A stretch of 64,000 bases of DNA, taken from NCBI RefSeq assembly GCF_016916835.1, contig NZ_JAFFIX010000026.1, positions 1-64,000 of the forward strand. Direction: 5' to 3'. Source of the stretch: Actinacidiphila bryophytorum. Its GTDB lineage: Bacteria; Actinomycetota; Actinomycetes; Streptomycetales; Streptomycetaceae. Of this stretch, positions 41,598 through 50,633 are shown one piece after another. Under the pieces are notes generated by a model that saw only the letters and a program-made list of their open reading frames with translations, was not told the DNA's origin and ran no database searches. A program made the translations under genes and the position numbers. Positions within the stretch are counted from its first letter, which is position 1; each line of letters opens with the position of its first letter.

Positions 41598-42617
41598 ATG
41601 CCGAACAAGCCGCACGCGCTGGTCGCGATGAGCCGGCAGAGCTTCGACGCGCACTTCGACCGGCAGCGCCTGGACCGGCTCAACGCGCTGGTGACGGTGG
41701 GCGACCCGCTGTGGACCGACGACCTGGACACCCCGGCGGCGCGGACCCGCCTCGCCGACGTCGAGGTCCTGCTCACCTCGTGGGGCGCCCCGCAGCTGAC
41801 ACCGGCCCGGCTGGCCGCGGCACCCCGGCTCCGCGCGGTACTGCACTGCGCCGGCAGCGTCAGGGGCCTGGTCGGCGACGCGGTGTGGCGGCGCGGCATC
41901 CGCGTCACCAGCGGCGCCGACGCCAACGCCATCCCGGTCGCCGAGTACACCCTGGCCGCGATCATCTTCGCCGGGAAGAAGGCCCCCTTCCTCGCGGCCG
42001 ACGAGCAGCGGGCGTACGGCGGCTGGGGCAGCGTCACCGGCTACGGCGACCTGTCCAACTACGGCCGCACCGTCGGGGTCGTCGGCTTCTCCCGGATCGG
42101 GCGCAAGGTCGTCGGCCTGCTGGGGCTGCTCGGCGGCACGACCTGCCTGGTCGCCGACCCGCACGCGGACGCCGAGGAGGTCGCGGCGGCCGGCGGCACC
42201 CTGGTGGCGCTCGACGAGCTGCTGCCCAGGACGGACATCCTCACCCTGCACGCCCCCGAACTCGCCGAGACGCGGCATCTGATCGGGGCCGCGGAGCTGA
42301 GCCTGCTGCCCGACCACGCCACCGTGATCAACACCGCGCGCGGCAGCCTGATCGACGACGCGGCGCTGGCCGCCGAGTGCGCCGCGGGCCGGCTGTTCGC
42401 GATCCTCGACGTCACCGACCCCGAGCCGCTGCCGCTGGACTCCCCGCTGCGGCGGCTGGCCCGGGTCATGGTGACGCCGCACATCGCCGGCTCGCTCGGC
42501 ACCGAGATCGGCCGGCTCACCGACCACACCCTGGACGAACTCGCGCGCTGGACGGCGCACCAGCCGCTGACCGCCGAGATCACCGCCGAGCACTGGGCGC
42601 TGGGCCTGAGCGCCTGA
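41598..42617 (+). CDS. D-isomer-specific 2-hydroxyacid dehydrogenase family protein
   Basis: 339 residues. The NAD-binding loop reads TVGVVGFSRIGRKVVGLL (G-x-S-x-I-G variant). INTARGSLIDDAAL holds the substrate Arg, and TPHIAGSLG the catalytic His. It is the first gene rightward from the hybrid regulator and precedes the sugar ABC operon by about 70 bp. It would oxidise or reduce a sugar-derived 2-keto/2-hydroxy acid; the exact substrate is unknown. Confidence 0.85.
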   Translation: MPNKPHALVAMSRQSFDAHFDRQRLDRLNALVTVGDPLWTDDLDTPAARTRLADVEVLLTSWGAPQLTPARLAAAPRLRAVLHCAGSVRGLVGDAVWRRGIRVTSGADANAIPVAEYTLAAIIFAGKKAPFLAADEQRAYGGWGSVTGYGDLSNYGRTVGVVGFSRIGRKVVGLLGLLGGTTCLVADPHADAEEVAAAGGTLVALDELLPRTDILTLHAPELAETRHLIGAAELSLLPDHATVINTARGSLIDDAALAAECAAGRLFAILDVTDPEPLPLDSPLRRLARVMVTPHIAGSLGTEIGRLTDHTLDELARWTAHQPLTAEITAEHWALGLSA

Positions 42618-42690
42618 CCGCCCGCCGCCTCGGCACACCCGCAACCCTTCCCCCGCACGTCGACCCTCACCTACAAGGAGCCGCACCCCC

Positions 42691-43956
42691 ATGAGAAAGA
42701 CCACCGCGAGAGTTGTCCCCGTCGCCCTGGCCGCGACCCTCTTCGGCGCCGCGGCCTGCGGCAGCGGCGGCGGTTCCGGCACCACGTCGGACGGGCGCAC
42801 CGTCGTCAAGATCGCGCTGTGGAACTACAAGACCACCCCGGAGTTCAAGGCGCTCATCGACGGCTTCGAGGCGAAGTACCCGAAGATCGACGTGCAGCCG
42901 GTCGACATCCTCGCCGACGACTACCCGGACAAGGTCACCACGATGCTCGCCGGCGGCGACAAGACCGACGTGCTGACCATGAAGAACGTCACCGACTACT
43001 CGCGCTACGCCACCCGCGGCCAACTGCTGCCGCTCACCGACTACGTGGGCAAGCTCTCCGACAAGGCCTCCTACGCCGGCCTGGACAACTTCGACATCGA
43101 CGGCAAGTACTACGCCATGCCCTACCGGCAGGACTTCTGGGTCCTCTACTACAACAAGGCGCTGGTCGGGAACGCCGACGTGTCCCACCTGACCTGGGAC
43201 CAGTTCGACACGCTGTCCAAGCAGCTCACCAAGGGGTCGGGCTCGTCCAAGACGTACGGCACCTATCTGCACACCTGGCGCTCGGTGGTGCAGGCCATCG
43301 CCTCCGCGCAGACCGGCGGCGACCTGCTGGGCGGGGACTACTCCTGGATGAAGGACCAGTACGACATCGCCCTGGACATCCAGAAGGCCGGTGCCACCCT
43401 GCCGTTCGGCACCGCCAAGAGCCAGAAGATCACCTACGACTCGCAGTTCACCACCGGCAAGGCCGCCATGGTGCCGATGGGCACCTGGTGGGGCGCGGCC
43501 CTGCTGTCGGAGAAGGCGCAGGGCAAGAACCCCGTCGACTGGGGCATGGCGCCGATCCCGCAGGTCGGCACGGACGGCAAGGTGACCACGTTCGGCTCGC
43601 CGACGGCCTTCGCGGTCAACAAGAAGGCCAAGAACGCCGAGGCGGCGGAGCAGTTCGTCGAGTGGGCCTCGGGTCCCGAGGGCGCGGCGGCCGTGGCGAA
43701 GATCGGGATCGTCCCCTCATACCACAGCGACTCGGTCATGAACACCTTCTTCGGTGTGGCCGGGATGCCGAACGACGCCCTGTCCAAGCAGGCCATGCAG
43801 CCGTCGAAGGTGCAGTTGGAGATGCCGGTCAGCGACAAGTCCTCCGACGTGGACCAGATACTCACCGAGGAGCACGAACTCGTCATGACCGGTGAGAAGT
43901 CGGTCGACGACGGCATCAAGGAGATGGACCACCGCGTGAAGACCGAAGTCCAGTGA
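42691..43956 (+). CDS. Sugar ABC transporter substrate-binding lipoprotein (copy 1)
   Basis: 421 residues. A lipoprotein signal ends in FGAAAC (lipobox Cys near 23). The mature SBP_bac_1-type domain begins VKIALWNYKTTPEFKALI, followed by DDYPDKVTTMLAGGDKTDVL and MGTWWGAALL, the usual order for oligosaccharide-binding proteins. It is anchored outside the membrane and delivers sugar to the two permeases; no ATPase gene is present locally, so a shared MsiK-type ATPase is expected. The stop overlaps permease 1 (GTGA). A close paralogue lies inverted at 46376-47644. Confidence 0.9.
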   Translation: MRKTTARVVPVALAATLFGAAACGSGGGSGTTSDGRTVVKIALWNYKTTPEFKALIDGFEAKYPKIDVQPVDILADDYPDKVTTMLAGGDKTDVLTMKNVTDYSRYATRGQLLPLTDYVGKLSDKASYAGLDNFDIDGKYYAMPYRQDFWVLYYNKALVGNADVSHLTWDQFDTLSKQLTKGSGSSKTYGTYLHTWRSVVQAIASAQTGGDLLGGDYSWMKDQYDIALDIQKAGATLPFGTAKSQKITYDSQFTTGKAAMVPMGTWWGAALLSEKAQGKNPVDWGMAPIPQVGTDGKVTTFGSPTAFAVNKKAKNAEAAEQFVEWASGPEGAAAVAKIGIVPSYHSDSVMNTFFGVAGMPNDALSKQAMQPSKVQLEMPVSDKSSDVDQILTEEHELVMTGEKSVDDGIKEMDHRVKTEVQ

Positions 43957-44873
43957 CGACGGTCCCCTCCCCCTCGGTTCCGGCGCCGGTCAGCAGTGAC
44001 CGGCGCCGGCGCCGGCGTCATGTGCTGGTCGGCTGGAGCTTCATCCTGCCGAACTTCCTCGGCTTCGCCGCCCTGACCCTCGTCCCCGTGGTGGGGACGT
44101 TCGTGGTGGCCTTCACCGACTGGGACTCCTACTCCAGCCCCAAGTGGATCGGCCTGGCCAACTTCCGCCGGATGAAGGACGACGACAACTTCTGGACCGC
44201 CCTGCAGAACACCTGCTGGTACGCGGCGGGGCACATCCCGCTGACCCTCGCCGCGTCGCTGGGCCTGGCGGTGCTGCTCAACCAGAAGCTGCGCGGGGTC
44301 GGCCTGCTGCGCACCGCGTTCTTCTTCCCCTACGTCACCTCGCTCGTCGCGGTGGCCGTGGTGTGGAACATGCTGCTCAGCCCGGACGTCGGTCCGGTCA
44401 ACCAGCTGCTGCGGCACCTGGGCTGGTCGCACCCGCCGGGCTGGACGACGTCCACCGACTGGTCGCTGCCCGCGCTGATCCTGACCAGCGTGTGGCGCGA
44501 CATGGGCTACTACATGGTGCTCTTCCTGGCCGGCCTGCAGACCATCCCGGCCGAGCTGTACGAGGCGGCCCGGGTGGACGGCACGGGCGCGTGGAAGCGG
44601 TTCTGGCACGTGACGCTGCCGGGGCTGCGGCCCACCACCTTCTTCGTGCTGATCATGCTGACCATCTCCAGCTTCAAGGTCTTCGACCTGGTCCAGGTGA
44701 TGACCGAGGGCGGCCCCGGGCGGTCCTCGCTGGTGCTGTCGCAGCTGATCTTCCGCGAGGGCATCACGCACGGCCGGTTCGGCTACTCCTCGGCGGTCTC
44801 GCTCGCGCTGTTCGTGATCGTGCTGGCCGTCACGCTCGTCCAGTTCCAGTTCCAGCGCAGGAGCGAACGATGA
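43953..44873 (+). CDS. Sugar ABC transporter permease (MalF type)
   Basis: 306 residues, six TM segments. The cytoplasmic EAA loop reads ELYEAARVDGTGAWKRFWHV followed by TLPGLRP. A GTG start overlaps the stop of the binding-protein gene, and its own stop overlaps permease 2 (ATGA). It forms the membrane channel with the next gene product. Confidence 0.9.
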   Translation: MTTVPSPSVPAPVSSDRRRRRRHVLVGWSFILPNFLGFAALTLVPVVGTFVVAFTDWDSYSSPKWIGLANFRRMKDDDNFWTALQNTCWYAAGHIPLTLAASLGLAVLLNQKLRGVGLLRTAFFFPYVTSLVAVAVVWNMLLSPDVGPVNQLLRHLGWSHPPGWTTSTDWSLPALILTSVWRDMGYYMVLFLAGLQTIPAELYEAARVDGTGAWKRFWHVTLPGLRPTTFFVLIMLTISSFKVFDLVQVMTEGGPGRSSLVLSQLIFREGITHGRFGYSSAVSLALFVIVLAVTLVQFQFQRRSER

Positions 44874-45694
44874 CCACCACCCTGCTGCGGCGCGGGCTGG
44901 CATACGTGTTCCTGGTCGTGCTGGCCGCGGCGATCCTGCTGCCCTTCGTGTGGATGGCGATCTCCTCGGTCAAGGCCGACCGGGACGTCTTCACCGTGCC
45001 CATCCAGTGGATACCCAAGAGCTACCACTGGTCGAACTTCACCGACATCTGGACGCAGATACCGCTGGCCACATATCTGGAGAACTCGCTGCTGCTCAGC
45101 GTCGTGATCACCTTCCTGCAGGTGCTCACCGGCAGCTTCGCCGCCTACGGCTTCGCGAAGATGCGCTTCCCCGGCCGCGACGCGCTCTTCGTGGGCTACA
45201 TCGCCACCATCGCGGTGCCGTGGCAGGCGTACATGATCCCGCAGTACATCATCATGGACAAACTGGGCCTGGTGAACACCCGCTGGTCGCTGATCCTCAT
45301 CCAGGCCTTCGGGGCCTTCGGGGTGTTCCTGATGCGGCAGTTCTACCTGACCATCCCCGACGAGATCAGCGAGGCGGCCCGGCTCGACGGACTGAGCGAG
45401 TACGGGATCTGGGCGCGGATCATGCTGCCGCTGTCCAAGCCCGCGCTGGCCAGCCTTGCCCTGCTGACCTTCGTCAACACCTGGAACGACTACATGGGTC
45501 CCTTCATCTACCTCACCGACAACAACCTGTGGACCGTGCAGATCGGGCTGCGCTCCTTCATCGGCCAGTACGACGCGCAGTACGCGATGATCATGGCGGG
45601 TTCCGTCATCTCGGTCGTCCCGATCCTGGTCGTCTTCCTGCTCGGCCAGCGCTACTTCGTACGCGGCATCGCCACCACAGGACTGAAGGGCTGA
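44870..45694 (+). CDS. Sugar ABC transporter permease (MalG type)
   Basis: 274 residues from ATG 44870 inside an ATGA overlap. Six TM segments. The EAA loop reads EISEAARLDGLSEYGIWARI followed by MLPLSKPAL. FVNTWNDYMGPFIYL is typical of CUT1 permeases. Confidence 0.9.
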   Translation: MTTTLLRRGLAYVFLVVLAAAILLPFVWMAISSVKADRDVFTVPIQWIPKSYHWSNFTDIWTQIPLATYLENSLLLSVVITFLQVLTGSFAAYGFAKMRFPGRDALFVGYIATIAVPWQAYMIPQYIIMDKLGLVNTRWSLILIQAFGAFGVFLMRQFYLTIPDEISEAARLDGLSEYGIWARIMLPLSKPALASLALLTFVNTWNDYMGPFIYLTDNNLWTVQIGLRSFIGQYDAQYAMIMAGSVISVVPILVVFLLGQRYFVRGIATTGLKG

Positions 45695-45699
45695 CCGCC

Positions 45700-46395
45700 A
45701 TGGCGACTTCGAGTGCGGCATCCGGCGCCAGGCGCCGGCTGCCGACCAACGTGTCCTACGGGTCCTGGGAGTTGATCTGGTCCCACGTCCACCAGGTGCT
45801 GGTGGTGAACACCGGCGTCGCGGCGGGCTGCCTTCCGCTGCTCGCGGCGCTGGCGGCCACCCACCAGCCGTGGCGCCACCCGGTGCCCTTCACCGTGCTG
45901 TGGATGTGCGTCGGGCCCGCGCTCGCCGGTGCCTTCGGCTACCTCGAACGGGCCGCGGACGAGGGAGCCGACACCGCCCACGCGGTCGAACTCCCGCGCG
46001 CCTACCGCCGGCTGTTCCGCCGGGCGGCGGCGCTGTGGGTGCCGTACGCCCTGCTCGCCGCGGTGAGCGGCACCGACGCGGTGCTGCTGCGGAACACCGC
46101 GATCGGGCCTGCCGTGTGCCCGGCGCTCGCCCTGGTCGCGGCGCTCTCCGCACTGTCGGGAGTGCATGCGATGGCCCTGCTGGCGGGTGAGCAGGAGCCC
46201 GGCCGGCTCACACCCGCCGCGTACCTGGCGGCGCCCTACGGGGTGCTGCGCCGCTGGCCGCTCGCGCTGACCGACGCGGTGCTGCTGCTCGCGGCGGCGG
46301 CCCTGGTCGTACGCTCCCCGCTGCTGGGCCTGGCCACGCTGCCCGGGTGCGCGCTCTACGTGGTGTGGCGCAACGTCAGGGGGCCTCGGACCTGA
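45700..46395 (+). CDS. YesL/DUF624-like integral membrane protein
   Basis: 231 residues with about five TM segments (GVAAGCLPLLAALAA, then FTVLWMCVGPALAGAFGYLE). Size, topology and the place directly after CUT1 permeases match YesL (DUF624) proteins. Their role in sugar uptake is not settled. ATG 45700 is 6 bp after the permease stop. The last 20 bp overlap the convergent second binding-protein gene. Confidence 0.65.
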   Translation: MATSSAASGARRRLPTNVSYGSWELIWSHVHQVLVVNTGVAAGCLPLLAALAATHQPWRHPVPFTVLWMCVGPALAGAFGYLERAADEGADTAHAVELPRAYRRLFRRAAALWVPYALLAAVSGTDAVLLRNTAIGPAVCPALALVAALSALSGVHAMALLAGEQEPGRLTPAAYLAAPYGVLRRWPLALTDAVLLLAAAALVVRSPLLGLATLPGCALYVVWRNVRGPRT

Positions 46396-47644
46396 CCCGT
46401 CTGCCCATCTCCTTGATGCCCTTGTCGACCGACTTCTCGCCGGTCATGACGAGTTCGTGCTCCTCGGTGAGTATCTGGTCCACGTCGGAGGACCTGACGC
46501 TCACCGGCAGCTCCAGCCGTACGGTCGAGGGCTGCATCGCGCGCCGGGTGAGGGCGTCCCCCGGCATGCCCGCGACCCGGAAGAAGGCCTCGGTGATCGA
46601 CGCGTCGGTGTAGGACGGGACGATCCCGATCCTGGCCACCGTCGCGGCGCCCTCGGGGCCTGCCGCCCACTCGACGAACTTCTCGGCGGCGTCCGCGTTG
46701 TGCGAGCGCATGTTGACCCCGAAGGCGGTGGGCGACCCGAAAGTGGTGGCCTTGCCGTCGGCGGTGATCTGCGGCAGCGGTGCCATGCCCCAGTCGACGG
46801 GGTTCTTGCCCTGCGCCTTCTCCGACAGCAGCGCCGCGGCCCACCAGGTGCCCATCGGGACCATGGCGGCCTTGCCGGTGGTGAACTGCGCGTCGTAGCC
46901 GACCTTCTGGGTGGTCGCGGTCGCGAACGGCAGGGTGGCACCGGCCTTCTGCACGTCCAGGGCGATGTCGTACTGGTCCTTCATCCAGGAGTAGTCCCCG
47001 CCCAGCAGGTTCCCGCCGGTCTGCGCCGAGGCCACCGCCTGCACCACCGAGCGCCAGGTGTGCAGGTAGGTGCCGTACGTCTTCGACGCACCCGACCCGG
47101 TCGTCAGCTGCTTGGCCAGGGCGTCGAAGTCGCTCCAGGTCAGGTGCGACAGGTCCGCGTTCCCCACCAGCTTCTTGTTGTAGAACAGCACCCAGAAGTC
47201 CTGCCGGTAAGGCACCGCGAAATAGCGGCCGTTGAACTCGAAGTCGGACAGTCCGCCGTAGGCCGACTTGTCGATGAGCCCCTGCACGACACCGGTCAGC
47301 GGGCGCAGTTCGCCGCGGGTGGCGTACCGGGCGTAGTCCGTCACGTTCTTGAGCGTCAGCACATCGGTGGCGTCGCCGCCGGCCAGCATGGCCGTGACCT
47401 TGTCGGAGTAGTCGTCGGCGAGGATGTCGACCGGCTCGACGTGGATCTGCGGGTACTTCGCCTCGAAGCCGTCGATGAGCGCCTTGAACTCGGGGGTGGT
47501 CTTGTAGTTCCACAGCGCGATCTTGATGGTGGTCCGCTCGTCGGCCCCGGTATCCGAGCTGCCGGTGCTACCGCCGCAGGCGGACACCCCGCACAGCAGG
47601 GTCGCAAGAGCTAAGGGCAGGAATCTGGCGGCTGTTCTTCCCAT
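46376..47644 (-). CDS. Sugar ABC transporter substrate-binding lipoprotein (copy 2, inverted paralogue)
   Basis: 422 residues with lipobox GVSAC. It is strikingly similar to the protein at 42691-43956. Shared stretches include ALWNYKTTPEFKALIDGF, YLHTWRSVVQ, GGDYSWMKDQYDIALD, MVPMGTWW, LLSEKAQGKNPVDWGMAP and SSDVDQILTEEHELVMTGEK. The differing positions look like normal divergence, not decay. It has its own promoter facing the GH5 gene and no permeases of its own, so it probably shares the neighbouring channel with a different or tuned ligand preference. Confidence 0.9.
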   Translation of the reverse strand: MGRTAARFLPLALATLLCGVSACGGSTGSSDTGADERTTIKIALWNYKTTPEFKALIDGFEAKYPQIHVEPVDILADDYSDKVTAMLAGGDATDVLTLKNVTDYARYATRGELRPLTGVVQGLIDKSAYGGLSDFEFNGRYFAVPYRQDFWVLFYNKKLVGNADLSHLTWSDFDALAKQLTTGSGASKTYGTYLHTWRSVVQAVASAQTGGNLLGGDYSWMKDQYDIALDVQKAGATLPFATATTQKVGYDAQFTTGKAAMVPMGTWWAAALLSEKAQGKNPVDWGMAPLPQITADGKATTFGSPTAFGVNMRSHNADAAEKFVEWAAGPEGAATVARIGIVPSYTDASITEAFFRVAGMPGDALTRRAMQPSTVRLELPVSVRSSDVDQILTEEHELVMTGEKSVDKGIKEMGRRVRSEAP

Positions 47645-47750
47645 GGTGTGCGCTGCTCCTCGGGGGGCGGACCGGACCGGATGTGGTGTTCCAGCAGGGA
47701 TAGCGGCGGCGGTGCACCGCCCACCAGAGGACGTTCGGCATCGCTCCGAT

Positions 47751-47804
47751 ACGCACAGATACGAAAGCGCTGCGCGGATGTTCGCATCCAGACGTTTGTG
47801 TGCG
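47751..47804. promoter_or_regulatory. Inverted CGCACA-N3-ACG motifs between the SBP2 and GH5 genes
   Basis: CGCACAGATACG (47752-47763) and its inverted relative CGTTTGTGTGCG (47793-47804) flank a GTTCGCATCC word at 47780. ACGCACAGA and GTTC(A/G)CATCC also occur together at 40215-40236. The repeats suggest a regulator shared across the locus. Confidence 0.4.
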
Positions 47805-47900
47805 CTTCGGTTCGCGGCGTAGCGAGCGGGTGTGACGGTCCGTTATCGATGCTTCAGACCGCAGCGGTCGAACCATCAGGAGCCGCACGAAGGATGGCTG

Positions 47901-49361
47901 ATGAGATCCCCTCACTTCGCGATACCCCATGCACACGTGTCTGCGCTGGTCAGGTTGCTCGCCGTGCTCGCACTGGCGCTCGGCACACTGACGACCGTCG
48001 GATCGGGTCCGGCACACGCGGCGACCAACCAGTTCAAGGGCGTGAACTGGGCCGACCAGCGTGACAACTTCGTCAACGGTGTGCTGTACCCCTCGGGGCT
48101 CAGCGCGTCCGACACGCACGCCTCCGCGGCGACCGTCGCGGACCGGGTGGTCGGCCAGATGTACTCGATCACCGGCGCCAACACCGTCCGCATGCCGATC
48201 AACGAGCCGACCGTCGCCGGCTACTGGTCGGCCTACACCGGTGCGATCGACACCGCGCTCAGCAAGGGCAAGGTGATCCTGGCGTACTGGGCGTACGCCA
48301 ACGGCAGGCCGGCCAGCACGGCGGGCTTCGACCAGATGTGGGACACCGTCGTCGCCGCCTACGGCAGCAACCCGAACGCCTACTTCGAGGTGATCAACGA
48401 GCCGTACGCGTACGGCACCACCGACCTCGACAACTTCTACAACGACTGGCTGAACCGGTACCCGAGCGTGCCCCGCGGCCGGGTGATCCTCGACGGCGCG
48501 GGCTACGCCCAGAACGTCGCGGCCGTCGGCGGCGACAGCCGGCTGAACAACACCCTGCTCGCCGTGCACGACTACTCGTTCTTCGCCGGCTACGAGGACG
48601 AGACCGAGTGGGCCAACCACATCGCGGGCTACATCGGCGGCTACGCGAGCCGCACCATCGCCACCGAATGGGGCGGCCCCATGAGCCCCGGCAGCAAGAA
48701 CGGCGTCAACTACGGCACCATCGACTACAGCATCCCCAGCGGGTCCTTCTTCGCCGACTACATCCGCGGTGTCAGCAGCGAGCTGCGCACCCTCGGCATG
48801 GGCAGCGTGTTCTGGCCGGGGCTGCGTGACGGCGACTGGTACAGCCTGACCAGCAAGACCGGCAGCGGCTCCGGCATCAACCTGTCGCTGGTCAACGCCT
48901 CGGGCCTGACCCGCCTGCAGTACGCCTGGGGCATCGGCTCGGGAGGCGGCACGTACGTCAGGATCGGCAACGCCGCCAGCGGGCTCTACGTCGACGGCGC
49001 CGGCAGCACTGCCAACGGCGCCAACGCCGACCAGTACAGCAGCAACTCGGGCCGCTACGAGGAGCAGTGGGTCATCGAGAACGACGGCAACTACGTCCGG
49101 ATCAAGAACCGCGCCACCGGGCTCTACCTCGACGGCATGGGCCGCACAGCCAACGGCTCGGCGGTCGGCCAGTACGCGTCGAGCAGCAGCACCAACCAGC
49201 AGTGGACGGTGCTGACCGACGCCGACAACGTCCGCATCAGGAACCGCGCCACCGGCCTGTACATCGACGGCATGGGACGCAGCGGCTCGGGCTCCGACCT
49301 GGGGCAGTACAGCGACAGCAACAGCACCAACCAGCAGTGGCGGATCACCGCCGCCGGCTGA
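47901..49361 (+). CDS. Secreted GH5-type glycoside hydrolase with C-terminal beta-trefoil domain
   Basis: 486 residues from ATG 47901, after GAAGGA. The signal peptide ends near GPAHAA. The catalytic TIM barrel (about 30-345) has GANTVRMPINEPTV, acid/base Glu in FEVINEPYAY, HDYSFFAGY and nucleophile Glu in TIATEWGGPMSP, as in GH5 cellulase/mannanase-like enzymes. About 355-486 hold three similar ~42-residue repeats (YVRIGNAASGLYVDGAG; YVRIKNRATGLYLDGMG; NVRIRNRATGLYIDGMG), each ending in QQW or EQW: a ricin-type beta-trefoil carbohydrate-binding domain. It probably supplies sugars to the adjacent importer. Confidence 0.87.
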   Translation: MRSPHFAIPHAHVSALVRLLAVLALALGTLTTVGSGPAHAATNQFKGVNWADQRDNFVNGVLYPSGLSASDTHASAATVADRVVGQMYSITGANTVRMPINEPTVAGYWSAYTGAIDTALSKGKVILAYWAYANGRPASTAGFDQMWDTVVAAYGSNPNAYFEVINEPYAYGTTDLDNFYNDWLNRYPSVPRGRVILDGAGYAQNVAAVGGDSRLNNTLLAVHDYSFFAGYEDETEWANHIAGYIGGYASRTIATEWGGPMSPGSKNGVNYGTIDYSIPSGSFFADYIRGVSSELRTLGMGSVFWPGLRDGDWYSLTSKTGSGSGINLSLVNASGLTRLQYAWGIGSGGGTYVRIGNAASGLYVDGAGSTANGANADQYSSNSGRYEEQWVIENDGNYVRIKNRATGLYLDGMGRTANGSAVGQYASSSSTNQQWTVLTDADNVRIRNRATGLYIDGMGRSGSGSDLGQYSDSNSTNQQWRITAAG

Positions 49362-49370
49362 TCCCCGTAC

Positions 49371-49403
49371 GGCGGGCGGCGCCGCGGTCCGGCGCCGCCC
49401 GCC
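49371..49403. terminator. Bidirectional hairpin terminator
   Basis: A perfect 14-bp stem (49371-49384 with 49390-49403) and 5-nt loop between the convergent GH5 and VOC genes. Confidence 0.65.
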
Positions 49404-49409
49404 CGCGGT

Positions 49410-49763
49410 TCAGTAGTACTGCGACAGGCAGAACTCGTGGTCCTCGGGGTCGGCCATCACCACGACGACGCCCTCGTCGTACTCGTGGCGCTCGCCGGTC
49501 TCGCGCCCGCCGAGGGCGATCACCTGGGCGATGCCCCGCCCGATGTCGTCCACGGCGACGTCCAGGTGCAGGCGCACCTTGCCCTGCTTGGGCTCGGCCA
49601 CCGGCTGGAAGACCAGCCGCGGCTGCGGGTCGTCCAGGTCTCCGAGGTAGATCCAGCCGGGCATCGACGGCCCCTTCGGACGGCCGAGCAGCTCGCTCCA
49701 GAAAGCGGCCACGCGCTCCACGTCGACGCAGTCGACGGTCACTCCGACCCAGCGGTTCACCAT
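49410..49763 (-). CDS. VOC family protein
   Basis: 117 residues: GVTVDCVDVERVAAFWSELL and VRLHLDVAVDDIGRGIAQVI, the paired beta-alpha-beta halves, ending MADPEDHEFCL. A Glyoxalase_6-like protein with no assigned substrate. ATG 49763. Confidence 0.8.
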   Translation of the reverse strand: MVNRWVGVTVDCVDVERVAAFWSELLGRPKGPSMPGWIYLGDLDDPQPRLVFQPVAEPKQGKVRLHLDVAVDDIGRGIAQVIALGGRETGERHEYDEGVVVVMADPEDHEFCLSQYY

Positions 49764-49814
49764 GTCGTCAGCACTCCAGGGGTGTCGTGTGCGGGATACG
49801 TGGCGGCCCGCCCG

Positions 49815-50633
49815 TCAGTCGAGGGGCTTGGCCGCGTGCAGGATCTGCAGTCCGCGCGGCCCGCTCTGCGCCCGCACGACGTCCAGGCCCGCGGCCCCGC
49901 ACTGCTCGGCCAGCCAGGACGGGGCGAGCCGCAGCTTGGGGTAGCTGCTGGTGCGCAGGTCCCAACTGCCGTCCGCCGCACGCGCGTACAGCAGGTCGTG
50001 GACCTGGACGGTGTCGGCGTCGGTGTAGTCGAGGAAGCAGGTCAGCAGCCGGTCGTCGGTGCTGCGCACCGGGATGAAGCGGTCGGTGCCGGCGAGTTCC
50101 GCGGTCAGGTCGCGGTAGGTGGCGAGGAACTGCCCGCCGGGGCGCAGGGCGGCGGCCACGTCGCCGAGCAGCCGGGGCACGTCCCCGCGGGTCGGGAGGT
50201 GCGGCAGGGTGTCGCCCATGCACACGACGACGTCGGCGGTGCCGGGCGCCACGGACTGCGCCAGCGCGTGCCGCATGTCACCGTGCACGGGGCGGACAGC
50301 GGCGGACAGGCCCGCGCGGGCGGCGTGCGCGCCGAGTTCCGCCAGCAGCCGGGCGCTGGTGTCGACCGCGACGACCGGTGCGTACCCGAGGCGGGCCAGC
50401 GCGAGGGTCTGCGGCCCGGGGCCGCACCCGAGATCGACGGCGATCGCGGCGCGGGAGGCGGTGGCGCCCGGGGTGGAACCGGCGGTGGTACTCCCGGCGG
50501 TGTCGTCGGGCCGCAGGCCCGCCTCCCGCAGGAGTACGGCCTGGGCGGCGGCCGCGGCCTCGATGTCGTCGCCGAGCATCCAGGTGTAGTGCTCGGCGAG
50601 CAGCCGCTCGTAGTGTTCCGCCGCGGTCGTCAT
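49815..50633 (-). CDS. Class I SAM-dependent methyltransferase
   Basis: 272 residues. The SAM-binding motif is AVDLGCGPGPQTLALARLG, then VVAVDTS, HGDMRHAL and VVVCMGDTLPHLP. A Thr/Gly-rich insertion (about 45-62) precedes motif I. Its start overlaps the stop of the MarR gene (4 bp), so both are on one transcript. The target is unknown; a small molecule is likely given the MarR partner. Confidence 0.82.
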   Translation of the reverse strand: MTTAAEHYERLLAEHYTWMLGDDIEAAAAAQAVLLREAGLRPDDTAGSTTAGSTPGATASRAAIAVDLGCGPGPQTLALARLGYAPVVAVDTSARLLAELGAHAARAGLSAAVRPVHGDMRHALAQSVAPGTADVVVCMGDTLPHLPTRGDVPRLLGDVAAALRPGGQFLATYRDLTAELAGTDRFIPVRSTDDRLLTCFLDYTDADTVQVHDLLYARAADGSWDLRTSSYPKLRLAPSWLAEQCGAAGLDVVRAQSGPRGLQILHAAKPLD

